64,000 nucleotides of DNA from Erythrobacter sp. (lineage in GTDB: Bacteria; Pseudomonadota; Alphaproteobacteria; Sphingomonadales; Sphingomonadaceae), in NCBI GenBank assembly GCA_019739335.1, contig CP073261.1, positions 2,098,001 to 2,162,000 of the forward strand, given 5' to 3'. The position numbers and the translations under genes were made by a program. Positions within the stretch are counted from its first letter, which is position 1. Every line of letters starts with the position of its first letter. Positions 9,794-18,741 of the stretch are shown piece by piece. Under the pieces are notes generated by a model. The model was given only the letters and a program-made list of their open reading frames with translations. It was not told the origin of the DNA and made no database searches.

Positions 9794-11118
9794 TCCGCAG
9801 GGACTGCTGTCGAAGGACTACCCAGTGCACCGCGGCGGCGTTCGAGGTACCACACTGCCCCGAAAATCACGAACAGGATCGCCGGGATAATCGCGATGGT
9901 CTGGAACGAGACCTCGGAAGCGTAACCGAGCACGTCCTGCATTTCCGGAGTGCCGGCAGCCATCGCATTGAAGGCCGTTTCACCTCCCGCACGCTCCAGC
10001 TTGGCCTTGTCGTAGATCGCGCCCAGTTGCGGCAGCACGAAATAGATCGCCAGCGCCCCGGCAAAGCCGATCAGGCCGATGCCCCATGGTCCGCTGTCCG
10101 GGTAACGACGCGAAACCGCCGCCATCATCGTCGGCCACATGAAGCACACCCCGAATGCCCATAGCGTTGCTGCGACGAGTGCGGTGAAGGGCGAATTGGC
10201 CGTGCTGAGCAGGTAGAGTCCGATCCCCGCGGGTACCGTGCACATCCACAGCAGCCCCATGTCTGAGAACTTCCGGTCGAGCGCGCCAGCAAAATGTCGC
10301 ATCACGAACATGATCGCAGAGACATAGACCAGCACCAGCACGCCGGGCATTCCCGCCGTGTTGGACAAGGTGACATCGACCCAGGCACCCGGAGCCAGTT
10401 CGGCAGAAGCGGTAAGGAACATCAGCAGGAAGAACACCCAGAACGTCGGGCGCTTGAACGGCTCCTTGATCATGTTGCCGAAGCTGACACCGCGCGCGGT
10501 GCTTTCGGTTTGCGGGAACGGATGCCGCAGCGCCCAGAGGCCGCACAGGACGCCCGGCACGATGGGCAGGGCAATCAGCACTTCCCAGGCCACGCCCGAC
10601 TGGTTGAACAGGAACACGCTGAGCAATCCGCCAACGATCAGCCCGGCAGGCCACCAGGCATGCAGGCTGTTCAACCGCCCGGTCTTGTCATCGGGATAGA
10701 GCGTGGCAGTGACAGGGTTGATGGACGCTTCGGTCGCACCCCAGCCGAAGCCCCAGATCACCATCGCCACGTTGAGCAGCAGGTAAACCGAACTGCCGGC
10801 ATTGCCCGCCAGCAATACCAGCACCGGCCCGATCACGAAGCAGGTGGCGGCGAACAGCACGATCTTGCGCGCACCGATCTTGTCGAGCAGCGGACTGATC
10901 ACCAGCAGGCTGAGAGCAAAGCCGAGGAACGAACTGCCCAGCACCGTGCCGAGCATTTCGCCAGATCGACCCGGATCGAGCGGATCGAGCAGCGCCGCTT
11001 TCATCGCCCCGGATACGCCCACGCGCACCGAGTTGGAAAGCGCGGCGGTGAACAGCGCCAGTACGCAGATCCAGTAGATTGCCGAGCGGTTGAAAACCGC
11101 CCCCGCCTTTGTTGCCAT
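9790..11118 (-). CDS. MFS transporter, sugar type
   Basis: A 442-residue polytopic membrane protein with about 12 hydrophobic segments and the layout of the major facilitator superfamily (SSFLGFALSLLVISPLLDKIGARK in the first half, then a loop and a second six-helix bundle). The early TM4-5 segment with NVAMVIWGFGWGATEASINPVTATLYPDDK resembles fucose/glucose-type MFS permeases. As the only transporter in the operon it probably brings in the sugar or keto-sugar made in the periplasm by the GMC enzyme. It overlaps the following isomerase gene by 4 bp. Confidence 0.85.
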   Translation of the reverse strand: MATKAGAVFNRSAIYWICVLALFTAALSNSVRVGVSGAMKAALLDPLDPGRSGEMLGTVLGSSFLGFALSLLVISPLLDKIGARKIVLFAATCFVIGPVLVLLAGNAGSSVYLLLNVAMVIWGFGWGATEASINPVTATLYPDDKTGRLNSLHAWWPAGLIVGGLLSVFLFNQSGVAWEVLIALPIVPGVLCGLWALRHPFPQTESTARGVSFGNMIKEPFKRPTFWVFFLLMFLTASAELAPGAWVDVTLSNTAGMPGVLVLVYVSAIMFVMRHFAGALDRKFSDMGLLWMCTVPAGIGLYLLSTANSPFTALVAATLWAFGVCFMWPTMMAAVSRRYPDSGPWGIGLIGFAGALAIYFVLPQLGAIYDKAKLERAGGETAFNAMAAGTPEMQDVLGYASEVSFQTIAIIPAILFVIFGAVWYLERRRGALGSPSTAVPAE

Positions 11119-11156
11119 CGCTTGTACTCCCCTCCGGTGCCCGGATTGTTATAGTT

Positions 11157-12203
11157 CTAGATTGCCAGCACTTGCCGGATCAGATCCGGGTCCGAACCGC
11201 CCCCGGCGAAATCGTCGAAGGCGCTTTCGGCCTTGCGGATCAGGTGCTTGGCAATGAACGGCGCGCCCTCGGCAGCGCCCTGTTCGGGATGCTTGAGTGC
11301 GCATTCCCATTCGAGCACTGCCCAGCCAGCGTATCCGTACTGCGTCAGCTTGCTGAAAATGCCGGTGAAATCCACCTGCCCGTCGCCCAGCGAGCGGAAC
11401 CGGCCGGGGCGGTCTTCCCACGACTGGTAACCGCCGTAAACGCCCGAACGCCCGGTCGGATTGAACTCGGCATCCTTGACGTGGAAGGCCTTGATGCGTT
11501 CGTGATAGATGTCGATGAAAGCCAGGTAATCGAGCTGCTGCAGCACGAAGTGGCTGGGATCGTAGAGGATATTGGCGCGCGGGTGATCGTCCACTGCAGC
11601 GAGGAACCGCTCGAATGTCACCCCGTCGTGGAGGTCTTCGCCCGGATGCAACTCGTAACAGGCGTTGACGCCGTTCTCCTCGAACTGGTCGAGGACCGGC
11701 TTCCACCGCCGCCCCAGTTCGGCAAAGGCTTCATCCACCAGCCCGGCGGGGCGCTGCGGCCACGGATAGACCAGGTGCCACATCAGCGCGCCGGAGAAGG
11801 TCGCGTGGCTGGTGCAGCCGAACCGGCGGCTGGCCCGTGCCGCCAAGCCCATCTGCTCCACCGCCCAGGCGGTGCGCGCTTCGACATTGCCGTGCACCTG
11901 CGTCGGAGCGAACCCATCGAATAATCGGTCGTAGGCCGGGTGGCTGGCGACCAGCTGGCCTTGCAAATGGGTCGAAAGCTCGGTCACTTCGACGCCGTTC
12001 TGCGCGCAAATGCCCTTCACCTCATCGACATAGTCCTGGCTTTCGGCAGCCTTTTCCAGATCGAACAGCCGCCCGTCCCATGTCGGGATCTGCACCCCCT
12101 TGTAGCCGAGATCGCCCATATACCTGGTGATCGCGTCGAGCGAGTTGAACGGCGCGGTGTCACCGGCGAACTGGGCGAGAAAGATGGCGGGGCCTTTGAT
12201 CAT
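11157..12203 (-). CDS. Sugar isomerase/epimerase, TIM barrel (second copy type)
   Basis: A 348-residue xylose-isomerase-like barrel, longer than and distinct from its neighbour at 8936-9793. Likely metal ligands are Glu184 (CYELHPGED), Asp215 (LYDPSHF), His241 (AFHVKDAEF) and Glu298 or Glu300 (VLEWE). Proteins of this kind accompany Gfo/Idh and GMC oxidoreductases in clusters that break O- or C-glycosides through a 3-keto step. It begins 9 bp after the Gfo/Idh stop and lies before the MFS gene, consistent with one transcript. Confidence 0.84.
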   Translation of the reverse strand: MIKGPAIFLAQFAGDTAPFNSLDAITRYMGDLGYKGVQIPTWDGRLFDLEKAAESQDYVDEVKGICAQNGVEVTELSTHLQGQLVASHPAYDRLFDGFAPTQVHGNVEARTAWAVEQMGLAARASRRFGCTSHATFSGALMWHLVYPWPQRPAGLVDEAFAELGRRWKPVLDQFEENGVNACYELHPGEDLHDGVTFERFLAAVDDHPRANILYDPSHFVLQQLDYLAFIDIYHERIKAFHVKDAEFNPTGRSGVYGGYQSWEDRPGRFRSLGDGQVDFTGIFSKLTQYGYAGWAVLEWECALKHPEQGAAEGAPFIAKHLIRKAESAFDDFAGGGSDPDLIRQVLAI

Positions 12204-12212
12204 CGGGTCCTC

Positions 12213-13352
12213 TCAGATGTTCGTCCATGCCGCGTTGTTGCGGCTCGATTCGATGGCGGCAGAAATGAAGCGCATCCCCGCCAGCGTGTCTTCCACTGTG
12301 GCATAGCCCGGTTCATCGCCCGCAGGCACTTCGCCGCGCAGGGCCTTGCCGAAAGCGGCGTAGATATTGGCGAAGGCTTCCAGATAGCCCTCCGGATGCC
12401 CCGCCGGGGTGCGCTGGATCGCCAGCACATCCTCCGCCAGATAGGCGCGGTTGCCGCCTGCATTCCAGATCTCGGTGGGCCGGTCGCGATAGCCGACGCG
12501 CATCGTGTTCGGCTCTTCCTGCCGCCAATGCAGCCCGGCTTCTTCGCAGTACACAGAGATGGCGAGATCGTTGATGTCGCCGACCAGCACCTGGCTCGCC
12601 ACCAGCGTGCCCTTGCCGCCGCCCGAAAGGTGGAACAGCGCCGCGCCGTCATCGTCGATCTGCCGCCCGTCGAGCATGGTCAGCTCGGCAGCGATCCGGG
12701 TGATCCGCTCGCCAGTGATGAATTCGGCAAGATTTGCCGCATGGGTGCCGATGTCGCCGAACGCGCCCGCTGCGCCCGACTGCGCCGGATCGACGCGCCA
12801 CGCGGCCTGCTTGTTGCCTTCGAGATCCGACGCGCGGCTGAGCCAGTCCTGCGTGTACTTGACCGAGACCCGCCGGACCTTGCCGAACTGGCCCGATGCC
12901 ACCATCCGCCGCGCCTGCTTGACCAGCGGATAGCCGGTATAGGTATGCGTCACTGCCACCCTGCGCCCCGTGCGCGCTGCGGCATCGGCGATAGCCCGCG
13001 CGTTTTCCAGACTATCCGCCAAGGGCTTGTCGATGATGACATCGAATCCTGCCTCCAGCGCGCTGATCGCGGGCGCTGCGTGCATGTGGTTGGGGGTGAC
13101 AATGGAGACCGCCTCGATCCGCACATCGGCGGGCAGGGCGGCTTCGCGCTCGAGCATTTCCTGCCACGATCCATAGGTCCGGTCTGCCGCCAGCCCCAGT
13201 TCCGCGCCCGAAGCCCGCGCTTTCTCCGGCGTGGAGGACAACGCACCCGCGACCAGATCCCAGTTGCCCGCGATCCGCGCGGCGATGCGGTGCACCCCGC
13301 CGATAAAAGCGCCCTGACCGCCGCCGATCATGCCATAACGAATCTTGTTCAT
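12213..13352 (-). CDS. Gfo/Idh/MocA-family NAD(P)-dependent oxidoreductase
   Basis: A 379-residue sugar oxidoreductase. The N-terminal Rossmann fold opens with MIGGGQGAFIGGVHR and continues through VSIVTPNHMHA and IIDKPLADS, where IDKP replaces the usual EKP catalytic lysine motif but keeps the lysine. The C-terminal alpha/beta domain follows. In a 3-keto-sugar pathway this enzyme would reduce the keto-sugar back to a hexose. The ATG at 13352 overlaps the stop of the upstream ThuA gene by four bases (ATGA). A longer in-frame extension to 13535 lies inside the ThuA gene and is not used. Confidence 0.9.
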   Translation of the reverse strand: MNKIRYGMIGGGQGAFIGGVHRIAARIAGNWDLVAGALSSTPEKARASGAELGLAADRTYGSWQEMLEREAALPADVRIEAVSIVTPNHMHAAPAISALEAGFDVIIDKPLADSLENARAIADAAARTGRRVAVTHTYTGYPLVKQARRMVASGQFGKVRRVSVKYTQDWLSRASDLEGNKQAAWRVDPAQSGAAGAFGDIGTHAANLAEFITGERITRIAAELTMLDGRQIDDDGAALFHLSGGGKGTLVASQVLVGDINDLAISVYCEEAGLHWRQEEPNTMRVGYRDRPTEIWNAGGNRAYLAEDVLAIQRTPAGHPEGYLEAFANIYAAFGKALRGEVPAGDEPGYATVEDTLAGMRFISAAIESSRNNAAWTNI

Positions 13353-14278
13353 TGCGCCGCTTCCTCTGCCGCTGCCTCGGCAACGACCGGCGCGGTGCCA
13401 CAGGCCTCGCCTTCCAGCTTCATCGACCAGCGCAGCGCGTCCTGCAACAGCGTGACATACTCCGGCTCGGCAAAGCTTTGCGGCGTGTGCCCCAGTGCCG
13501 AATAGAGCACCCGCCCTGAGCCCGCACAGCGCCACCAGATAATCGGATGATCCGCACCCATCGCCAGCTCGGTGCCGAAGAAACTGCCCGGATCATAAGT
13601 GCTCTCGTCCAGCGTCGCCAGCGCGGAGACCCCCGGCACGTCGCGCGGCGAGCGGTCGAATGAATACCATTCGTCGGTCCGCACCCACTCGGCTTCGAGA
13701 TGATCGGTGGCCGGATGCATCCGGTCCTCGATCCGCACGGTGGCCTGCTGGAATTGGGGGTCCATCGGATGGCCGGTGAAAGTGGTGCCGATGATGTCGG
13801 TCATGTACCAGCTCCACGCCTCGTGCGAATTGTCGCCCGCCGCATGGACGCCGACATAGCCGCCGCCGCTTTCGAGAAAGCTCTGGAACGCCGCGCGCTG
13901 GTCGGGCGTGAACACATCGCCGCTGACATTGTTGAACACCACCGCGTCGAACTGGCTGAGAATTTCGGGCGAGAAGGCTGCGCCGTTCTCGGTGTGGAAA
14001 TAGCCCCAGCCGTTGTCCGCCGCCAGCCGCTCGAAAAGCGCATTGGCAGCCGGGATCGCATCAACATGGCGATAGGCATTGGTCTTGGAGAATACGAGGA
14101 TTGCGGGGCGAGGGAGCTCATCTGGCAGAACAGGAGCCTCGGTATCGTGGTCCTGCGCTTCCTGAAGCAATGGTCGCGATGATGCGTCAGCAGTACGCGG
14201 CAGGCCGACGGCGAAGACTGCCAGCGCCAGCAACACGAATATCAGGAGCACCCGCTTCCAGCCGAATCTGCGTGTCAC
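13349..14278 (-). CDS. ThuA-like domain protein, membrane-anchored or secreted
   Basis: A 309-residue protein with a basic N-terminus and one hydrophobic segment (residues ~9-27), either an uncleaved anchor or a signal peptide. The ThuA domain shows LVFSKTNAYRH, YVGVHAAGDNSHEAW, GHPMDPQFQ, DEWYSFD, LDESTYDP and DHPIIWWR, matching the paralogue at 2640-3764 motif for motif. It is the first gene of the seven-gene sugar operon; a LacI-like palindrome stands 133 bp upstream. The C-terminus is low-complexity and alanine/glutamate-rich. Role: inferred keto-sugar or trehalose metabolism; no catalytic residues assigned. Confidence 0.85.
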   Translation of the reverse strand: MTRRFGWKRVLLIFVLLALAVFAVGLPRTADASSRPLLQEAQDHDTEAPVLPDELPRPAILVFSKTNAYRHVDAIPAANALFERLAADNGWGYFHTENGAAFSPEILSQFDAVVFNNVSGDVFTPDQRAAFQSFLESGGGYVGVHAAGDNSHEAWSWYMTDIIGTTFTGHPMDPQFQQATVRIEDRMHPATDHLEAEWVRTDEWYSFDRSPRDVPGVSALATLDESTYDPGSFFGTELAMGADHPIIWWRCAGSGRVLYSALGHTPQSFAEPEYVTLLQDALRWSMKLEGEACGTAPVVAEAAAEEAAQ

Positions 14279-14410
14279 CTGCTGAAATCCTCCCGCCTGT
14301 GCCCGGTCTGCTCCACCCCATGCGAAACGCCGGTCATCCTGCCCGGTTCTAGTGCCAACTTACCGCAACAGCGGCAAGGACCTCGACGAATCCGGATGCT
14401 CTCTATCGAT

Positions 14411-14422
14411 GATAGCGCTACC
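14411..14422. promoter_or_regulatory. Candidate LacI-family operator upstream of the sugar operon
   Basis: The 12-mer GATAGCGCTACC matches its own reverse complement at 10 of 12 positions and has the central CG of LacI/GalR-type operators. Read on the minus strand it lies between a TTGCAT and a GATAGA spaced 18 bp apart, a possible weak sigma-70 promoter for the operon that starts at 14278. No LacI-type regulator gene is present in the window. The rest of 14279-14569 shows no convincing gene. Confidence 0.45.
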
Positions 14423-14569
14423 GCGATGCAAGAATAGATTTACAGTTGGACAAAACAGCGGCGTTTGCGGCGGGCGGAACCTGAACGAACCGAGAGCGGC
14501 ATCAATGCGTCGCCGGGCGCAATCGGCTAAAGCGTGCCCCTGCGCCTACCCGATCGGGAGTGCTGGCCT

Positions 14570-17110
14570 TCACAGGATGAAACTCGTCTCCGCCAGGTTG
14601 ATCGTGCCGTCAAGGCGGATGGCGTAGTCGGCCAAAGCATCGCCATCGACGTCCATAAAGATCATCGTGTTGCTCCCGACATGCTCCCAGCGCAGCTCCC
14701 CTGCGGTGCCCGAAAAGGCATCGCTGCCGATGTAATCGAAGGCATCGTCCGCGCCGCCGAGGATCGCATCGACGGCAGAGAGATCGATCTTGTCCCCTTC
14801 CGCCCTGCTGAAGTCGGTGATCCGGTCCGCAGTGTTGGCAGCCAGTCCGGCAAAGTCGCCGTCATCGAAAGCGAACACGTCTGCCCGCAGGCCGCCGGTC
14901 ATTACATCGCGATTGGCACCGCCGATCAGCAGGTCCACCCCGTCGCCGCCATCAAGGATGTCGGCCCCGTCCTCGCCGTGCAGCGTATCACTGTTGGCCT
15001 CCCCGCGCAGTGTATCGCTGCCGGCACCCCCAAACAGGATGTCATTGCCGATACCACCGAGGATCAGGTCATTGCCGCCATCGCCGTGGAGAGTATCAAT
15101 GTTGGTGCCGCCATTGATGATGTCGTCGCCTTCGCCGCCGTGGATGGTGTCTTCGCCCCCGTTGCCGAGCAGCCGGTCCGCGCCGTTGCCGCCATCGATA
15201 ATGTCGGCCGTGTTACTGCCCGAGATGGTATCGTCTCCACCGAGCCCGGAAAGCGTTGCGCCAGCACTTCCGCCGAATATCCGGTTGGCGAGTGAATTGC
15301 CGGTGCCGACGGTGGCGGCAGCTCCGGCCAGCCTTAGATCCTCGACATGGAGGCCTAGCGCGTAGTTCACTGCCGAGCGGACGATGTCGATGCCTTCGCC
15401 TTCCAGTTCGGCAACCAAATCGCCGGCCTCGAACACGAAATAGGTATCGTCACCCGCGCCGCCGCGCATGACATCATTGCCGAGCCCGCCATTGAGGAAG
15501 TCGTCGCCCGCCCCGCCGACCAGCAGGTCACCCCCGCCCAGTCCGGTCAGCACGCTGCCGAGCGCGGCGTTGGCGACCAGTTCGTTGGCCTGCTGGTTGC
15601 CGCGCAGTTCAGTGGCGGTCCCGGCCAGTTCGAAGGCCTCGAAATGGGAATATAGCGCGGCACTGGCGAAGAAATTCAGCGAACTGATGATCCGGTCGAA
15701 GCCCTCACCTGCAAACTCGGCTGCAACGTCACCGGCACTGTCGATCAGATAGGTATCGTCGCCCAGGCCGCCCACCAAAGTATCGTCGCCAGTTCCACCG
15801 TCGAGCGTGTCGTCGCCGTCATTGCCGAACAGCGTATCGTTGCCGTCCAGCCCGTAAATGATATCATCGGTTGCTGCGCCGTTGATGGTGTTGCTGGTCG
15901 CCAGACGATCGGTGATCTGGCCATCGCCCGGGTCCGCATTGATCGGGGTGTTCAATTCGCGCGGGTCGAGGATTTCGGTGTAAATCTCGCCGTTTTCCCA
16001 GCTCACCAGAATGCGCCCGTCCGTGGTCAGGCTGGCGGAGAAATCGCCGATATTGCCGCCAGCGCCGTCTGCATCGTTGCTGATGATAATAGTGACGCCG
16101 ACCTGGCCACCGTTATTGCCGCGCACGCCGAGCAGGCGGCCCACGGTATCGTCGCGGAACACGGTGTAATAGCCACCATCCTCCAGCGCGACCAGTTCCA
16201 TCGTGCTGAAATTGAGCGAGGCATTATTGGTGATAATGAACTCAGGCACCGAACTGGTGCCATCCTCGTTCAGGATGCGTCCGCGAATGTCGCCGCTTTC
16301 CACCCAGGCGATCAGCAGGCGGTTATCCGCCAGTTGCACGATGCGCGGACCGCTGTCGTCAGCGCCATCGGGCACGGAGATGCCGTTGATCAGCACGCCG
16401 TTGCTGCCATTGGCGTTGCTCAGCCGCAATTCGATAGTGCGTTCGGCCACACCGCCAAAGGTATCGCTCTCGACATAGACCGTCGCAAAGCCGCCGTTGT
16501 TGAGCGCGACGGTGCGCGGCTCCGCAATGTTTTCGTTATCGTTAATGACTGCAAACCCGTCTTCCCGCAGCACCACTTCGCCACCTACTTGTGTGCCGGT
16601 CGCAGTGAATTTCCGACCGGCAAGATCCTGATTGGTGCCGTCGTCCCGCTCGTAAGTGACGAAGAAGCTGCCGTCCGATTGCACCGCGACGCTGGGATTG
16701 GAGTAGGTGAAGCCATTGCCCGCGGAATCGGAGACGGCAAAGTCCTGACCGGTTCGCGTACCGGCTGCATCGTAAATGCCGAAGATCAGATCGGTGTCAT
16801 CAGCATTCGCGAAAGTGTAGACCATCACGAACCCGCCATCGGGTGTCGCGGCGACGGAGTTGAGGACTTCCTGCCGCGAAAACCCGAAAAAATTGTTCAG
16901 GAACAGCGATCCGGTGATCGGCTGCCCCAGCGCATTGAAAATCACCCCGACAATATCGGTGCCAGTCCCGTTGGCTACCACATCGTTGTCATCTTCCCAG
17001 ACCACCAGAAAATTGCCGTTCGCCAGCGCGACCACGCGCGGATCGGCCTGCGCATTGGTGGTGACGGGATTGGTGATGGATTCCTGCAACCAGGTTGTCG
17101 GCGTAATCAT
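14570..17110 (-). CDS. Secreted RTX calcium-binding protein with propeller-like N-terminal half
   Basis: An 846-residue protein without a Sec signal, of the type exported by a type I secretion system. Residues ~15-380 contain seven recurring segments of the form (hydrophobic)xxxGGFxVxW (ALANGNFLVVWED, AVQSDGSFFVTYER, SLTTDGRILVSWEN among them), which suggests a seven-bladed propeller. Residues ~410 onward carry glycine/aspartate nonapeptides (GGxGxDxL) binding calcium. The C-terminus (RITDFSRAEGDKIDLSAVDA ... DVDGDALADYAIRLDG) is the serralysin-type secretion module. The ATG at 17110 has a GAGGGGG ribosome site. Its last ~430 residues closely match the island protein at 18742-25707. No type I secretion genes are in the window. 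Confidence 0.88.
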   Translation of the reverse strand: MITPTTWLQESITNPVTTNAQADPRVVALANGNFLVVWEDDNDVVANGTGTDIVGVIFNALGQPITGSLFLNNFFGFSRQEVLNSVAATPDGGFVMVYTFANADDTDLIFGIYDAAGTRTGQDFAVSDSAGNGFTYSNPSVAVQSDGSFFVTYERDDGTNQDLAGRKFTATGTQVGGEVVLREDGFAVINDNENIAEPRTVALNNGGFATVYVESDTFGGVAERTIELRLSNANGSNGVLINGISVPDGADDSGPRIVQLADNRLLIAWVESGDIRGRILNEDGTSSVPEFIITNNASLNFSTMELVALEDGGYYTVFRDDTVGRLLGVRGNNGGQVGVTIIISNDADGAGGNIGDFSASLTTDGRILVSWENGEIYTEILDPRELNTPINADPGDGQITDRLATSNTINGAATDDIIYGLDGNDTLFGNDGDDTLDGGTGDDTLVGGLGDDTYLIDSAGDVAAEFAGEGFDRIISSLNFFASAALYSHFEAFELAGTATELRGNQQANELVANAALGSVLTGLGGGDLLVGGAGDDFLNGGLGNDVMRGGAGDDTYFVFEAGDLVAELEGEGIDIVRSAVNYALGLHVEDLRLAGAAATVGTGNSLANRIFGGSAGATLSGLGGDDTISGSNTADIIDGGNGADRLLGNGGEDTIHGGEGDDIINGGTNIDTLHGDGGNDLILGGIGNDILFGGAGSDTLRGEANSDTLHGEDGADILDGGDGVDLLIGGANRDVMTGGLRADVFAFDDGDFAGLAANTADRITDFSRAEGDKIDLSAVDAILGGADDAFDYIGSDAFSGTAGELRWEHVGSNTMIFMDVDGDALADYAIRLDGTINLAETSFIL

Positions 17111-17526
17111 TGCTTGTTCCCCCTCGAACGGTGCCAGTGGTTTGCCGATGCGCATTATAGCGGAACGAACGGCGAAAGCACAACCTGCTCGCCCATGGGC
17201 AGGTTATTCTAAAGAGGCTGGGTAAATGAGAGGGGGTTATTGGCCAATGGAGATCGAGCTAAGCTGGCCGGATGCGAGAAGATCCACGCACTTACGGCTC
17301 ATCTCCATGTCCCTTCCATGGAAGCGCGGGCCATCTCTTCCAAGTCATTGAAAAGATGGTGGGCGCGGCAGGGATTGAACCTGCGACCCCACCCGTGTGA
17401 AGGGTGGGAAAACGGCCTTTGGCGGACATAGACGTATTGAAAACCCTTATTAAACAGTTGCCAGTGTCCGCCAATGCCCGCATATGTTTTTCATGTTTTT
17501 TTCATGGATTTTGTAGCGGGGGTGGA
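17111..17526. other. Gene-free stretch at the left island boundary
   Basis: Positions 17111-17341 are chromosome: the upstream region of the RTX gene and what was originally the downstream flank of tRNA-Val. Positions 17342-17406 are the left attachment repeat. Positions 17407-17526 are the leader of the integrase gene, including a T-rich CATG-T7-CATGGA element at 17492-17508. No protein-coding gene is supported here; an in-frame extension of the integrase through the att site lacks a ribosome site. Confidence 0.7.
17342..17406. repeat. attL: left 65-bp island repeat containing a 3' tRNA-Val fragment
   Basis: Identical to 37117-37181. On the minus strand it reads from the anticodon stem through the T arm, acceptor strand and CCA of tRNA-Val, then 15 bp more. 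The D arm and 5' acceptor strand are absent, so this is not a functional tRNA. Imperfect similarity to the attR side continues leftward to about 17317 (CATGGAA..GCCATCTCT). Confidence 0.93.
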
Positions 17527-18696
17527 ATGCCGAATTTGAGTCGGATTGGAGAACGCGAAAAGCTGAAGCCAAGGGCTGGGGACGAGCCGCACTGGCAGCG
17601 GTTGCGGCAGGGTTGCTACGTCGGCTTCCGCCCGTCCAAGAAAGGCAGCACCGGCAAGTGGTTTGCCCGCGCCTATGATCCGGATACCAACCGCTATTCG
17701 CGCAAGCCGCTTGGCGACTATGGTTCGCTGTCCGGTCATGAGGTTTTTACACAGGCCAAGATCGATGCCGAAGCGTGGGCCGAGACGGTCGAAAGCGGCG
17801 GCGTGCGTGCCCGTGAACTGGTGACCGTTGCCGATGCCTGCGAAGCCTATCTGAAAGAAAAGCCCGGATCGATTGCCGAGGGCGTGTTCCGGCGGCACGT
17901 GTATGCCGATCCTATCGCCAAGTTAAAACTGGACAAGTTGCGGCGGCACCATCTGCGCAGTTGGCGCAAGCGGCTGGAGCAAGCCCCGGCGCTGATCACC
18001 CGCAACAAGGATGGCGACAAACGCACCAAGGAACGGTCAAAATCCACCGTCAATCGCGATATGGTGCCGCTGCGCGCTGCTCTTGGGCAGGTGCTCAAAC
18101 CCGGTGCGCCGAATACCGATGCAGCATGGCAAGAGGCGCTGCGCCCGTTTAAAGGTGCTGACAAGCGCCGGGAACTGTATCTCGACCGGGCTGAACGCAC
18201 TCGCCTGATTGATGCCAGCGGCGATGATGCACAGCCGTTCATCAGAAGCCTTTGCCTGTTGCCGCTGCGCCCCGGCGCGCTGGCAGGGCTGACAGTGCGC
18301 GACTTCGACAAGCGCACCCGCACGCTCACCATCGGCAAGGACAAGAGCGGCAACCCACGCCAGATGACCATGCCGCAAGCCATCGCCGATTTTTTCACTG
18401 CGCAGGTCAAGGGCAAGCTGCCAGCCGCGCCGATTTTTGCACGGGCCAGCGGCGATGCGTGGAACAAGGATGCTTGGAAATACCCGGTCAAGGATGCGGT
18501 GACAGCGGCTGGCCTTCCAGGAGCTGTTTCAGCCTACACCCTGCGCCATAGCGTCATCACCGACCTGATCCGCGCCCGCCTGCCAATCCTTACAGTGGCG
18601 CAGCTATCGGGCACCAGCGTTGCCATGATTGAACGACACTATGGCCATCTGGTGCGCGATGATGCCGAAGATGCGCTGGCAAGCATCGCGATATAG
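17527..18696 (+). CDS. int: Tyrosine recombinase (island integrase)
   Basis: A 389-residue site-specific recombinase. The catalytic domain shows the first arginine in LLPLRPGAL (Arg248), the box II motif YTLRHSV (Arg340, His341) and the nucleophile in MIERHYGHL (Tyr372); the usual second-box LGHS reads LSGTS. The N-terminal part is a SAM-like core-binding and arm-binding region. The start is the ATG at 17527, preceded directly by a GGGGGTGGA ribosome site. The gene lies 120 bp from attL and points into the island, the normal place for an integrase that acts at the tRNA site. It is convergent with the giant RTX gene. Confidence 0.92.
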   Translation: MPNLSRIGEREKLKPRAGDEPHWQRLRQGCYVGFRPSKKGSTGKWFARAYDPDTNRYSRKPLGDYGSLSGHEVFTQAKIDAEAWAETVESGGVRARELVTVADACEAYLKEKPGSIAEGVFRRHVYADPIAKLKLDKLRRHHLRSWRKRLEQAPALITRNKDGDKRTKERSKSTVNRDMVPLRAALGQVLKPGAPNTDAAWQEALRPFKGADKRRELYLDRAERTRLIDASGDDAQPFIRSLCLLPLRPGALAGLTVRDFDKRTRTLTIGKDKSGNPRQMTMPQAIADFFTAQVKGKLPAAPIFARASGDAWNKDAWKYPVKDAVTAAGLPGAVSAYTLRHSVITDLIRARLPILTVAQLSGTSVAMIERHYGHLVRDDAEDALASIAI

Positions 18697-18741
18697 AGCG
18701 CTCTCACTCAACGCAGGCTTTCTGTTTGGCCTAGACTGCCT

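Noticed and set aside
11940..13505. A 521-codon plus-strand frame opposite the isomerase and Gfo/Idh genes
   Set aside because: Spans two well-supported minus-strand genes and has no family features.
14352..14627. A 91-codon plus-strand frame in the spacer upstream of the ThuA gene
   Set aside because: No ribosome site, overlaps the RTX 3' end and lacks any recognisable content.
17345..17406. Possible second tRNA-Val gene
   Set aside because: Only the 3' part from the anticodon loop to CCA is present; the D arm and 5' acceptor strand are missing. It is the attL copy.
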